From: Streptomyces geranii
Lineage (GTDB): Bacteria > Actinomycetota > Actinomycetes > Streptomycetales > Streptomycetaceae
Length of the DNA: 64,000 nt
NCBI RefSeq assembly: GCF_002954775.1
Contig: NZ_PJME01000010.1
Location: forward strand, 124,001-188,000
Reading direction: 5' to 3'
Made by a program: the position numbers and the translations under genes. The notes under the pieces were generated by a model. It did no database searches. It worked only from the letters and a program-made list of their open reading frames with translations, and had not been told where the DNA came from. Positions 1 to 9,936 of the stretch are shown here, in pieces (within the stretch, counting starts at the first letter, position 1; each line of letters starts with the position of its first letter).

Positions 1-1726
<1,726 letters not shown>

Positions 1727-1786
1727 GACGCGCCTCCTTGGGGGTGTCATGGGGGCGTGACTGAGCCTCACGCCCACGGTGCCGCG

Positions 1787-1829
1787 AGAATAGGAAGGTC
1801 TGGACCACGGGTCAATAGGTCTGGACCAC
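1787..1829 (-). promoter_or_regulatory. Chitinase promoter with twin 12-bp direct repeats
   Basis: Reading the minus strand there is a -35 box TTGACC (1815-1810), a 17-bp spacer and a -10 box TATTCT (1792-1787). Two copies of ggtctggaccac (plus-strand 1797-1808 and 1818-1829), 21 bp apart or two helical turns, overlap the -35 region and spacer. This is the arrangement known from Streptomyces chitinase promoters, where such repeats mediate chitin induction and repression. They also resemble DasR sites (ACTGGTCTAGACCAGT type). Which protein binds here is inference. Confidence 0.82.
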
Positions 1830-1855
1830 TTCGGCTCAAGGCTCGCCCGAGTTCC

Positions 1856-2518
1856 CTAAACCCCCAACTCCTGCGCCAGTACCGCCGCTTGGACCCGACT
1901 GCGCAGCTCCAGCTTGCCCAGCAGCCTGCTGACGTGCGTCTTCACCGTTGCCTCGGCCATGTCGAGCCGGGTCGCGATGTCCGCGTTGGACAGCCCCTCG
2001 CCGAGACACGACAGCACCTCGCGCTCGCGCCGGGTGAGGGCCTCCAGGACGGCCGGATCGGCTTTCGGCTCCCGTGCCGCCCCCGACGCGAACTCGGCGA
2101 TGAGCCGCCGGGTGACGGCGGGGGCGATCAGCCCCTCTCCTCGCGCCACCGTCCGTACCGCCTCGATCAGATCCCGCGCCTCCGTGTTCTTCAGCAGGAA
2201 CCCGGAGGCGCCCGCGCGCAGCGCCCCGAAGACGTACTCGTCGAGGTCGAAGGTGGTCAACACCAGTACGTCGGCGAGTTGTTCGGCGACCACCTGCCGG
2301 GTCGCCGACACCCCGTCCAGGCGTGGCATCTGGATGTCCATCAGCACCAGATCCGGCCGCAGTTCACGGGCCAGCGCCACCGCCTGCTCCCCGTCGGACG
2401 CCTCTCCGGCGACCTCGATGCCGGGCGCGCTGCCCAGGATGAGGACGAGCCCGGCCCGTACGGCCGACTGGTCCTCGGCGACGAGCACCCGGATGGGCCG
2501 TCCCGCTTCCGCAGTCAT
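1856..2518 (-). CDS. chiR: NarL/LuxR-family response regulator (ChiR-like)
   Basis: DNA-binding response regulator of 220 aa. The N-terminal receiver has acidic residues in VLVAEDQ, phospho-acceptor Asp61 in LVLMDIQMP and the conserved Lys in FLLKN. A LuxR-type HTH follows at about 155-215 (LTRREREVLSCLGEGLSN, then MAEATVKTHVSRLLGKL). The start ATG at 2518 overlaps the stop of the upstream kinase gene by 4 nt (ATGA), so the pair is translationally coupled. The gene lies directly upstream of the chitinase, as chiR does next to chiC. The likely target is the chitinase promoter 60 bp downstream of this gene, which is inference from context. Confidence 0.88.
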   Translation of the reverse strand: MTAEAGRPIRVLVAEDQSAVRAGLVLILGSAPGIEVAGEASDGEQAVALARELRPDLVLMDIQMPRLDGVSATRQVVAEQLADVLVLTTFDLDEYVFGALRAGASGFLLKNTEARDLIEAVRTVARGEGLIAPAVTRRLIAEFASGAAREPKADPAVLEALTRREREVLSCLGEGLSNADIATRLDMAEATVKTHVSRLLGKLELRSRVQAAVLAQELGV

Positions 2519-3750
2519 GCGTCTTCTCCTTCGGACCCGTATTCGGCTTCGGTGAGGGGCAGCGTGGCCCGCACGGCCCAGCGGGCGCCGTCCGCCCCCG
2601 CCGCGAAGGTGCCGCCCAGCAGTGCGACCCGCTCCCGCATCCCGACCAGACCGGCACCCGAGCCGGGCGCACGGGGGCTGTCATGACCGGCGTACGGGCT
2701 GGTCACGGCGATGCACAGCGAGCAGTCCCGCCGGGTGAGCGCCACCGTGACCCGGCCGGGGGAGGCGTGCTTGAGGGCGTTGGTCAGGGACTCCTGGACG
2801 ATGCGGTACGTGGCCAGCTCGACCGGCGCGGGCAGGGCGCCGAGGTCGGTGCACAGGTCGGTTCCGGCGCCGGCACCGGTTTCTGTTCCGGTGTCGAGGG
2901 TGACGTCGAGGCCGTTCGTGCGGGCGCCGTCGACCAGTGCGCCGAGGCCGTCCAGCGTCGGGGCCGCCGCCGGTTCGAGGTCGCCGCCGCTGTCGCGCAG
3001 GATGCCGATCAGGCGGCGCATCTCGGCCAGTCCCGCGACGCTGTTCTCGCGGATGACACCGAGGGCCTTCTTGGAGGTGTCGGGGTCGTCGAGGGAGAGC
3101 GCGGCCGTGGAGTGGATCGCGATGGCGGAGAGGTGGTTGGCGACCATGTCGTGCAACTCCCGTGCCATCCGAGCCCGTTCGGAGGCGACGGCCTGGGTGC
3201 GGTCCAACTCGGCCAGCAGCGCGGTCTGTTCGGCGCGCAGCTGGGCGGACTCGGCGGCGTCGCGGTGGTTGCGGACGATCAGCCCGGTGGCGGCGGGGGT
3301 GAACCCGACGATGCCGATGACGACCCCGATGAGCAGCGCCTCCGGGTCCCGCCAGATGGCGAAGGGCACGACCGTGCCGGCCACCGAGAGCAGCCCGGTG
3401 ATCCGGGGGACACGGCGGGCGGTGCCGGGCGGCCCGTACAGCACGGCCGCGTACACGAGGTCGGTGAACATCACGAGGGTGACCAGGCTGCCCTGGGTGA
3501 CGGTGTCCAGGGCCAGCGCGGCCGTGCCGATCAGCAGACCCGTGCGTGGGCGGGCCCGCCGGAGCAGCTCGCAGCCGGCGGTCACGACGAGCGGCAGCAG
3601 GACCGGCCAGCGCCCCTCCAGGAGCACGATCGGCTCACCGGCCGGCCGGGTGCCGAGACCGACGGCCCAGAACAGCAGCCCGCCGAGCAGCCCCGCGAGC
3701 GCGATACGCACGTCGTCGCGGTGCGGGCGGGGAGGTCGAGGGGCGGCCAT
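2515..3750 (-). CDS. chiS: Sensor histidine kinase, HisKA_3 family (ChiS-like)
   Basis: Membrane sensor kinase of 411 aa. Several hydrophobic segments fill the first ~150 residues (LLGGLLFWAVGLG, LVTLVMFTDLVYAAVL, IGVVIGIVGFTPA). The HisKA_3 dimerisation helix is ARELHDMVANHLSAIAIHS with the phospho-His in ELHD. A degenerate HATPase_c domain ends in GAGLVGMRERVALLGG. ATG 3750 is chosen because the reading frame upstream is low-complexity and lacks kinase features. Together with the overlapping response regulator it forms a NarL-type two-component system beside the chitinase, matching ChiS/ChiR. The actual stimulus (chitin oligomers or another signal) is inferred from synteny. Confidence 0.87.
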   Translation of the reverse strand: MAAPRPPRPHRDDVRIALAGLLGGLLFWAVGLGTRPAGEPIVLLEGRWPVLLPLVVTAGCELLRRARPRTGLLIGTAALALDTVTQGSLVTLVMFTDLVYAAVLYGPPGTARRVPRITGLLSVAGTVVPFAIWRDPEALLIGVVIGIVGFTPAATGLIVRNHRDAAESAQLRAEQTALLAELDRTQAVASERARMARELHDMVANHLSAIAIHSTAALSLDDPDTSKKALGVIRENSVAGLAEMRRLIGILRDSGGDLEPAAAPTLDGLGALVDGARTNGLDVTLDTGTETGAGAGTDLCTDLGALPAPVELATYRIVQESLTNALKHASPGRVTVALTRRDCSLCIAVTSPYAGHDSPRAPGSGAGLVGMRERVALLGGTFAAGADGARWAVRATLPLTEAEYGSEGEDA

Positions 3751-3948
3751 GACTCCATCCAACACGGCCGGGGCGCCGCCCGCCTGATCCCCGGGGAGGG
3801 TCGGGAGGGGTCCGGAACTGCATCTTTCGATGTACGGGGACTTCCTCGACTTCCTCACCGCCGACGACGAAACGGACACGGACGGCCGGGAGCCTGGAAG
3901 AAGAACGGGTTCCCCGGGTCTCCCGGAATCTCCAGTGAGGAGCGAGTC

Positions 3949-4569
3949 GTGATCGTCGCGTTGATCATCGCCTGCGAGGTCGGCTTCTGGGTGCTGCTGG
4001 CGCTCGGTCTGGCCGTCCGCTATCTGCTGAGGTGGCGCCGGACCAGCGTGGTGCTGCTGCTCTGCGAGCCCCTGCTGGAGCTGGTCCTGTTCACCGTGAC
4101 GGCGATCGACCTGAAGAACGGCGCCGAACCGGGCTGGGAGCACGGTCTGGCCGCCCTCTACATCGGCTTCACGGTGGCGTACGGCCACTACACGATCCGC
4201 TGGCTCGACGGCCACGCCGCCCACCGCCTGGCCGGCGGCCCGCCCCCGCCGAGGCCGCCCCGCTACGGCATGGCCCGCGCCCGGCACGAGGGCAACCTGT
4301 GGCTGCGTACGGTCCTGGCGGCCGGCGTCGCGTGCGGGCTGCTCCAGGCGGCGATCTGGTACGTGGGCGACGGGGACACCTCGTCCCTGCGCTCCTTCCA
4401 GTGGACGGCGCTCAGGGCCGCGGGCATCCACGGTCTGATCGCGCTGACGTACACGATCTGGCCGAAGCGGGACCCGAACCCCGGATCAGCGCTCCCCGCC
4501 CGGAACCCAGAGGACGTCCCCGACCTCCTTGTTGGCCGTACGGGCGAGAATGAAAAGCAGGTCCGATAG
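3949..4569 (+). CDS. Conserved integral membrane protein of unknown function
   Basis: Small membrane protein of 206 aa starting at GTG 3949 behind TGAGGAGC. Hydrophobic helices are visible at about 2-23 (VALIIACEVGFWVLLALGL), 33-50, 66-84 (LAALYIGFTVAYGHYTIRW), 120-137 and 150-170. This gives about five membrane passes with short loops and a Pro-rich cytoplasmic loop (GGPPPPRPPRYG). No enzymatic motif is recognised. Its last 84 nt overlap the 3' end of the adenosyltransferase gene on the opposite strand, so the C-terminal ~28 residues are coded antisense to conserved sequence and may be poorly constrained. Confidence 0.8.
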   Translation: MIVALIIACEVGFWVLLALGLAVRYLLRWRRTSVVLLLCEPLLELVLFTVTAIDLKNGAEPGWEHGLAALYIGFTVAYGHYTIRWLDGHAAHRLAGGPPPPRPPRYGMARARHEGNLWLRTVLAAGVACGLLQAAIWYVGDGDTSSLRSFQWTALRAAGIHGLIALTYTIWPKRDPNPGSALPARNPEDVPDLLVGRTGENEKQVR

Positions 4570-5058
4570 CCGGTTGAGGTAGGTCGCGGTGAGCGGATTC
4601 ATGACGTCCCCGTGCACCTCCAGCGCCGCCCACGTCGAGCGCTCGGCCCGGCGCACCACCGTGCAGGCCTGGTGCAGCAGGGCGGCGCCGGGGGTGCCGC
4701 CGGGCAGGATGAACGACCGCAGCTTCTCCAGGTCTTCGAGGAACCGGTCGCAGTCCGCCTCCAGCTTGTCGACGTAGGCCTGCTCGACCCGCAGCGGCGG
4801 GAACTCCGGGTTCTCCACCACCGGCGTCGCCAGATCCGCGCCCACGTCGAACAGGTCGTTCTGCACCCGGGTCAGCACCTTGACGACCTCCTCCGCGAGC
4901 CCGCCCAGTGCTACGGCGGTCCCGATCACCGCGTTCGCCTCGTTGGTGTCGGCGTAGGCGGAGATCCGCAGATCGGTCTTGGCGACCCGGCTCATGTCCC
5001 CGAGGGCGGTGGTGCCCTGGTCGCCGGTCCTGGTGTAGATGCGCGTCAGATTGACCAT
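4486..5058 (-). CDS. ATP:cob(I)alamin adenosyltransferase, PduO type
   Basis: Transfers the adenosyl group from ATP to cob(I)alamin, giving coenzyme B12. The protein is 190 aa. The N-terminal ATP-binding signature IYTRTGDQGTTALGD is characteristic of PduO/MMAB enzymes, and the helical-bundle motifs QNDLFDVGADLATP, FILPGGTPGAALLHQACTVVRRAER and YLNRLSDLLFILAR are all present. The start ATG 5058 gives the usual family N-terminus (MVNLTRIYTRTG). It plausibly supplies adenosylcobalamin to methylmalonyl-CoA mutase, whose accessory genes (epimerase, meaB) lie 20 kb away in this window. Confidence 0.93.
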   Translation of the reverse strand: MVNLTRIYTRTGDQGTTALGDMSRVAKTDLRISAYADTNEANAVIGTAVALGGLAEEVVKVLTRVQNDLFDVGADLATPVVENPEFPPLRVEQAYVDKLEADCDRFLEDLEKLRSFILPGGTPGAALLHQACTVVRRAERSTWAALEVHGDVMNPLTATYLNRLSDLLFILARTANKEVGDVLWVPGGER

Positions 5059-5405
5059 GCGGCCAATCTAGACGCTGCCCCAAGTCGTGCAGGTGTTCTG
5101 GATTCGCACCCACGTCCTGGCGGCCGACGCAGGGCGTGGAAGCCTCGGCGCGGACCGGTCCGCGCAGCGCCAACCAGCTTGAAACCGTGCGGAATTGGCG
5201 CTCCGAACGCCGAGGCCGCAATCCCGGTGGCCTCGGCGGCCGGGAGGATCGTCGGGTCCCTCGGACGAGACGTGATCGGTGTCTCACGCCCTGAGACGTG
5301 AAACGCGTTACTAAGCAGTCACACCGCACCCTCACGACCGCTAGGGTCCGCCGGAGAGACCAGTACACGAGGCATACGTAAACAGCGCGTCAGGGGAGTC
5401 GCACA
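5059..5405. other. 347-bp divergent intergenic region
   Basis: Separates the minus-strand adenosyltransferase from the plus-strand dehydrogenase, so both promoters should lie here. A short inverted repeat, gtctcacgccctgagac (5280-5296), sits about 110 bp before the dehydrogenase start. The dehydrogenase GTG is preceded by AGGGGAG. I see no convincing ORF and no promoter with clear -35 and -10 boxes. Confidence 0.5.
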
Positions 5406-6254
5406 GTGGCACGGAAGCTTGCCGTCATCGGAGCCGGCCTGATGGGTTCCGGCATCGCCCAGGTCTCCGCCCAGGCGGGCTGGGACGTCGTACTGCGCGA
5501 TGTCACCGACGAAGCGCTCACCCGTGGCACCGACGGCATCAAGGCCTCGTACGACAAGTTCGTGAGCAAGGGCAAGCTCGACGCGGCCGATGCCGAGGCC
5601 GCCCTCGGGCGGATCACCGCGACCACCGATCTCGACGCGGTCGGGGACGCGGACATCGTCGTCGAGGCCGTGTTCGAGAAGCTGGAGGTCAAGCACGAGA
5701 TCTTCCGCGCGCTCGACAAGATCGCACGCGACGACGCCGTGCTCGCCTCCAACACCTCGGCCATCCCCATCACCAAGATCGCCGCCGTGACCGACCGCCC
5801 GGACCGGGTCGTCGGCGCGCACTTCTTCTCGCCGGTGCCGATGATGCAGCTCTGCGAGCTGGTCCGCGGCTACAAGACGAGCGACGAAACCCTCGCCACC
5901 ACGCGGGAGTTCGCCGAGTCCGTCGGCAAGACCTGCATCGTCGTCAACCGGGATGTCGCCGGTTTCGTGACGACCCGGCTGATCTCGGCGCTCGTCGTCG
6001 AGGCGGCCAAGCTGTACGAGTCCGGTGTCGCCAGCGCGGAGGACATCGACCTCGCCTGCAAGCTCGGCTTCGGGCACGCCATGGGCCCGCTGGCCACCGC
6101 CGACCTCACCGGGGTCGACATCCTGCTGCACGCCACGAGCAACATCTACACCGAGTCGCAGGACGAGAAGTTCGCTCCTCCGGAGCTGATGCGCCGGATG
6201 GTCGACGCCGGTGACATCGGCCGAAAGAGCGGGCAGGGCTTCTACAAGCACTGA
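5406..6254 (+). CDS. 3-hydroxybutyryl-CoA dehydrogenase
   Basis: NAD(P)-dependent oxidation of 3-hydroxyacyl-CoA to 3-oxoacyl-CoA; in Streptomyces the butyryl-CoA / PHB-related enzyme. It has 282 aa, standard for the single-domain family. The Rossmann motif is GAGLMGSGIAQ near residues 8-18. The signature ASNTSAIPITKIAAVTDRP and the catalytic His region VVGAHFFSPVPMMQLCELV follow, and the C-terminal 3HCDH domain includes NRDVAGFVTTRL and GFGHAMGPLATADLTGVD. The start is GTG 5406 with AGGGGAG eight bases upstream. It is monocistronic on the plus strand. Confidence 0.94.
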   Translation: MARKLAVIGAGLMGSGIAQVSAQAGWDVVLRDVTDEALTRGTDGIKASYDKFVSKGKLDAADAEAALGRITATTDLDAVGDADIVVEAVFEKLEVKHEIFRALDKIARDDAVLASNTSAIPITKIAAVTDRPDRVVGAHFFSPVPMMQLCELVRGYKTSDETLATTREFAESVGKTCIVVNRDVAGFVTTRLISALVVEAAKLYESGVASAEDIDLACKLGFGHAMGPLATADLTGVDILLHATSNIYTESQDEKFAPPELMRRMVDAGDIGRKSGQGFYKH

Positions 6255-6259
6255 GCGGG

Positions 6260-6323
6260 AAGCAGCAGTAGCAGTCGCAGTAGTAGTGAGCAGCAGTCAG
6301 CAGTAATCAGCAGTAGTCAACAG
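6260..6323. repeat. Degenerate CAG/AGT microsatellite
   Basis: Immediately after the dehydrogenase stop there is about 64 bp built from agcagt/agtagt units with no long interruption. It is A+G/T-rich and unlike the surrounding codon-biased DNA. It looks like slippage-generated simple sequence in the 3' flank, and there is no ORF through it that matches a known family. Confidence 0.75.
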
Positions 6324-6474
6324 GCACAGAAACCGCACGAACCCCTTGGGCATCACCCTGTGGGGTGAATTGAGTATCGGTTCGCTCACAGACGGCAACC
6401 TGACCGCCGCTGAGGCAGTCAGACGTTGCATCACCTACCGACGCGGAGCACGACACGCACTCACGGGAGCGCAT

Positions 6475-6798
6475 ATGTACATCAGGGGCGACCACGCCGA
6501 GCTGGTCGTCGGGGGCCGCCTCGACGTTCGCAGCGCGGCGGACGCCCGTACGGTCCTGCACACGGCCGTCGACACCGGCGTCGGCGATCTGGTGCTCGAC
6601 CTGTCCGAGCTGGACTCCTGGGACGCCACCGGCCTCGGTGTGATCATGGGAGCCCACCGACGGTGCGGGCGGTGCGGCCGGCGGCTCGTGCTGCGCGACG
6701 TACCACCGCAGATGCAGCGACTGCTGGTGGCCACCCGGCTGCACCGGATCCTGGCCATCGAGGGCGGCATCGGGGTGGAGTCACTGCCCAGAGTGTGA
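6475..6798 (+). CDS. STAS-domain (anti-sigma antagonist-like) protein
   Basis: Small cytoplasmic protein of 107 aa consisting of one STAS domain, the fold of anti-sigma factor antagonists such as SpoIIAA/BldG. ATG 6475 is chosen because it follows GGGAG and the domain begins at once (RGDHAELVVGGRLDVR). The conserved loop reads DSWDATGLGVIMG. In SpoIIAA-type antagonists the phosphorylated Ser lies in DSSGLG, so here that position is Ala followed by Thr, and control by phosphorylation is questionable. It could instead be a constitutive antagonist or a partner in an anion-transport or signalling complex. It lies alone between the dehydrogenase and the large NTPase-like gene. Confidence 0.82.
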   Translation: MYIRGDHAELVVGGRLDVRSAADARTVLHTAVDTGVGDLVLDLSELDSWDATGLGVIMGAHRRCGRCGRRLVLRDVPPQMQRLLVATRLHRILAIEGGIGVESLPRV

Positions 6799-7033
6799 GA
6801 TCCATGGTGCGAAACGCGCTTCATTCGCAATCCTCACGAGACTGTGACGTCTCGGACGGCGCGGTACCCCGGACTGTCGTAGATACTGTGCGAAGGTTTA
6901 GGGTTCGGTCGCCCGCTGCCTGACATCCCACGAGCGGGCCCGGACCAGAAGCGACAGCGCGGTGTGCAGCAAGGCCGGGAGGGGCCTGGGTCCTGTCGAC
7001 CCGCACACGACGCTTTTGGGGGGCTTGAACCTT

Positions 7034-9649
7034 ATGGACCCGAACAACCAGGGCTCCGAGGAGTACGGCCACGACGCCGACGGCACCACGCCGCGTCAAC
7101 GCCCGCCTCGCGACGCTCTCACCACCGACTTCGGCCAGCACACGCCCGCGCTCGCCCGCACGACGCAGCTCGTCTCGGGCGACTACCTGCTCACCGTCAA
7201 CCCGGTCGACGGCAGCGAGATAGAGATCTGCCCGCCCGGCGAACGGCCCGGCCGGCCCGCCAAGCTCACGGCGGCCGACCGCGCCGAGACCACCCGCGCC
7301 GCCGCACCACCCGTACCGCCCGGGCCCGCGCGGCCCGAACTCCCGCTCCTGGAGCGCGACGGCGAGCGCGAGCGGCTGGTGCGGCTGCTGGCCCGAGGCC
7401 GTTCCGTACGCCTCACCGGCCCGCCCGGCGCCGGCCGCACCACGCTCCTCGACGCCGTCGCCGCCGACTGCGCCGACCTCGCACCCGACGGGGTGGTCCG
7501 CCTCACCGGCTTCCGCCGCACCCCGACCGACCTGCTCCACGACCTCTTCTACGCCGTCTACAGCGCACCTCTGTACCGGCCGGAACCGGACGAACTGCGC
7601 GCCCTCGTCCGCGAGGTCGGCGCGGTCGTCGTCCTCGACGACGTGGAGTTCGGCGGCGCCGCGCTCGACGAACTCATCGACGCGACCCCCGAGTGCGCCT
7701 TCCTGATCAGCGCCACCCCCGACATTCCCGCGCCGTCCGCCGGCGCGCTGATCGAGGAACTGTTCCTCGAAGGCCTCGACCGCGCCGGCGGCCTGGAGCT
7801 GCTCGAACGAGCGGTCGGCCGCGTCCTCACCGAGGAGGAGGCCAACTGGGCCGGCGACCTCTGGTTCGAGTCCGAGGGCCTGCCCCTGCGGTTCGTGCAG
7901 GCCGGCGCCCTGCTCAGGCAGCGCGACGGACTGCGGGCCAGCGCCGACGCGTTCGACGAGTTCGGCGTCTTCCAGGAAACCCCGGTCGACGCGCCCTTCG
8001 ACACCGGCGACGAACACGACGTACCGCTGCCCTCGCTCGCCGAGGGCGCCGCGCCCGCCCCGCTGCTCGCCTCGCGGCTCAGCGCGTCCGCGCGGGAGAC
8101 CCTGCGCTTCGCGGTCGCGCTCGGCGGCGAGGTGCCCCACCAGGCCCATCTGCCCGCACTCGTGGACGACGCCCACGCGGACGCCGCCCTCGGCGAGCTG
8201 CTCGGCTGCGCGCTGGTCTCGCCGGTCGGCGCCCACTACCGGCTCGCGGCCGGGGTACAGACCCAGCTGGAGGCCGCCGGGTACGGCGAGGGCGCCCAGG
8301 AGCGGGCGATCAGCGCCGCCCAGCACTACGCCTGGTGGGCCGGGCACCCGTCCGTGACCCCCGAGCGGGTCTGCGCGGAGGCCGACGCCCTGCTCGCCGC
8401 GATCGGGGTGCTCGTGCCGGTCACGGAGCCGTCGGGGGAGGACGAGGAGAGCACGGCCGTGCACCTGGCCCGCACCGCGGCGCCCGCCTTCGCGGCCGGC
8501 CTGGACTGGAGCGCCTGGGAACGCGTCCTGCTCGCCGGCGCCGAGGCCGCCCGGCTCGCCGAAGAGGTCGCGGAACAGGCCTACTTCCACCACGAGTTGG
8601 GCATCCTCGCGCTCTGCGAGGAACAGCTCGACCAGGCCCGCGCCGAGCTGGAGGCCGCGATCGGCCTGCGCGGCGCCGTCGCCGACAAACGCGGCACGGT
8701 CGCGGGCCGCCGCGCCCTCACCCTGGTCGCGGACCGCGCAGGGGACACCCCCGGCCTCGGCTCCACGCCGGGCGAGGAGGTCCCGGACGCACGCTACGAG
8801 GAGTCGGCGTCACCACCAGGCGGCGTCCCGGCGCTCTTCGGCGCCGCAGCCTACTCACCGCTCCAGCCCTCGGCCACGGGCGCGGGCGCAGGTTCCGCAT
8901 CGCCTTCCGGTACGGGTTCCGGTTCCGGTGACTTCGGTCCTACGGTGATCACGCCCAGGCCCGTGGGCGGCGGCGGGGCCCACAAGGCCTCGGGCCTCCA
9001 GCGGCTCGTCGGCGGCGCCCGGCGCAACCTGGTGGCGGCGGGCGCGGGCGCCCTGCTCGCGGCGGTGCTCGGCACGGTGGTGACACTGGGAGCCACCTCG
9101 AACCCGAACGACGCGCCGTCCGACCAGGTCGGCGTCAACCCGTCCGCCAGCGCGGGCACCGACGACGACAGCCTCGGCGCCGACAAGGCGGACAACGGCA
9201 ACGGCGACACGACCGGCGACACGGGCACGGCAACGAGCCGCCCGACCGACCCGGGCCCCGACGGCACCTGGGGCACATCGGACGACCCGACGCCGCCGCC
9301 GTCGGGGGGTCAGGAGCCGTCTGACGATCCGACGGGGACGAAGACGCCGGGGGGCGGCGGTAATGGCGGCGGCAACGGGGGGAGCAGCGGCGGTACGACA
9401 CCGACACCTTCGGCGACTCCTACGGAGACGACGCCTTCCGAGACGCCAGGCTCGCCAACGCCCACCGAGTCCGAGTCCGAGTCTTCGGGACCGACGCCGA
9501 GTCAGACGCCCGAATCCCCGTCACCGACGGCCTCTGCCTCGGCACCGGACACCACCAACTCGGCCTCCAGCCCAGCCCAGACCGAGACCGCGAGCGAACC
9601 GGCAAGCGCCCCGGCCACGACGACGTCGGTCGACCCGTCGGTGATCTGA
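7034..9649 (+). CDS. Large membrane-anchored P-loop NTPase-like protein with Ser/Thr/Pro-rich tail
   Basis: Protein of 871 aa starting at ATG 7034 behind a GGGGGG run. An N-terminal AAA/STAND-like NTPase module carries Walker A GPPGAGRTT (near residue 136) and a Walker B-like VVVLDDVEFGG, followed by winged-helix-like and alpha-helical repeat-like regions up to about 590. One transmembrane helix follows (ARRNLVAAGAGALLAAVLG, about 660-685). The last ~185 residues are low-complexity (GTDDDS, PPPSGGQEP, GGGGNGGGNGGSSGG, TPTETTPSETPGSPTP) and would be extracytoplasmic. The layout suggests a cytosolic nucleotide switch tethered to a wall-penetrating tail. Function is unknown. It is followed by a strong terminator. 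Confidence 0.8.
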   Translation: MDPNNQGSEEYGHDADGTTPRQRPPRDALTTDFGQHTPALARTTQLVSGDYLLTVNPVDGSEIEICPPGERPGRPAKLTAADRAETTRAAAPPVPPGPARPELPLLERDGERERLVRLLARGRSVRLTGPPGAGRTTLLDAVAADCADLAPDGVVRLTGFRRTPTDLLHDLFYAVYSAPLYRPEPDELRALVREVGAVVVLDDVEFGGAALDELIDATPECAFLISATPDIPAPSAGALIEELFLEGLDRAGGLELLERAVGRVLTEEEANWAGDLWFESEGLPLRFVQAGALLRQRDGLRASADAFDEFGVFQETPVDAPFDTGDEHDVPLPSLAEGAAPAPLLASRLSASARETLRFAVALGGEVPHQAHLPALVDDAHADAALGELLGCALVSPVGAHYRLAAGVQTQLEAAGYGEGAQERAISAAQHYAWWAGHPSVTPERVCAEADALLAAIGVLVPVTEPSGEDEESTAVHLARTAAPAFAAGLDWSAWERVLLAGAEAARLAEEVAEQAYFHHELGILALCEEQLDQARAELEAAIGLRGAVADKRGTVAGRRALTLVADRAGDTPGLGSTPGEEVPDARYEESASPPGGVPALFGAAAYSPLQPSATGAGAGSASPSGTGSGSGDFGPTVITPRPVGGGGAHKASGLQRLVGGARRNLVAAGAGALLAAVLGTVVTLGATSNPNDAPSDQVGVNPSASAGTDDDSLGADKADNGNGDTTGDTGTATSRPTDPGPDGTWGTSDDPTPPPSGGQEPSDDPTGTKTPGGGGNGGGNGGSSGGTTPTPSATPTETTPSETPGSPTPTESESESSGPTPSQTPESPSPTASASAPDTTNSASSPAQTETASEPASAPATTTSVDPSVI

Positions 9650-9671
9650 CAGCACAGCGCGACAGCAGGAG

Positions 9672-9702
9672 GGCCGGGTCCGTGGCAACAGCGGACCCGG
9701 CC
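9672..9702 (+). terminator. Intrinsic terminator of the NTPase-like gene
   Basis: Perfect 11-bp stem (ggccgggtccg 9672-9682 with cggacccggcc 9692-9702) and a 9-nt loop, starting 23 bp after the stop codon. It is followed by a pyrimidine tract (gctctctctcc) rather than a pure U-run, which is usual for Streptomyces. Confidence 0.75.
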
Positions 9703-9936
9703 GCTCTCTCTCCACCCATCCCAACGCCCCAGTGAGGCAACGGCGCCTGCCGCTTCGGCCTGACGACAGCAGCGGTCATGTTCACCCGCCGCAGGTACTG
9801 GCGCGACATCCACCCCACACGCGGCAGCCGGGTGCTCGGTCCGTTCCCCCAGTGCCAGTTACGCCGAGTTCCTCATGGAGTCTCCTATGCTCGCAAGGCA
9901 GTTGGTCTGAACAGTTCATTGGGGGCGCGGAGCCGT

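Noticed and set aside
6346..6474. Longer N-terminus for the STAS protein
   Set aside because: The upstream frame lacks a ribosome binding site at its start and encodes non-conserved sequence; ATG 6475 has GGGAG and begins the domain.
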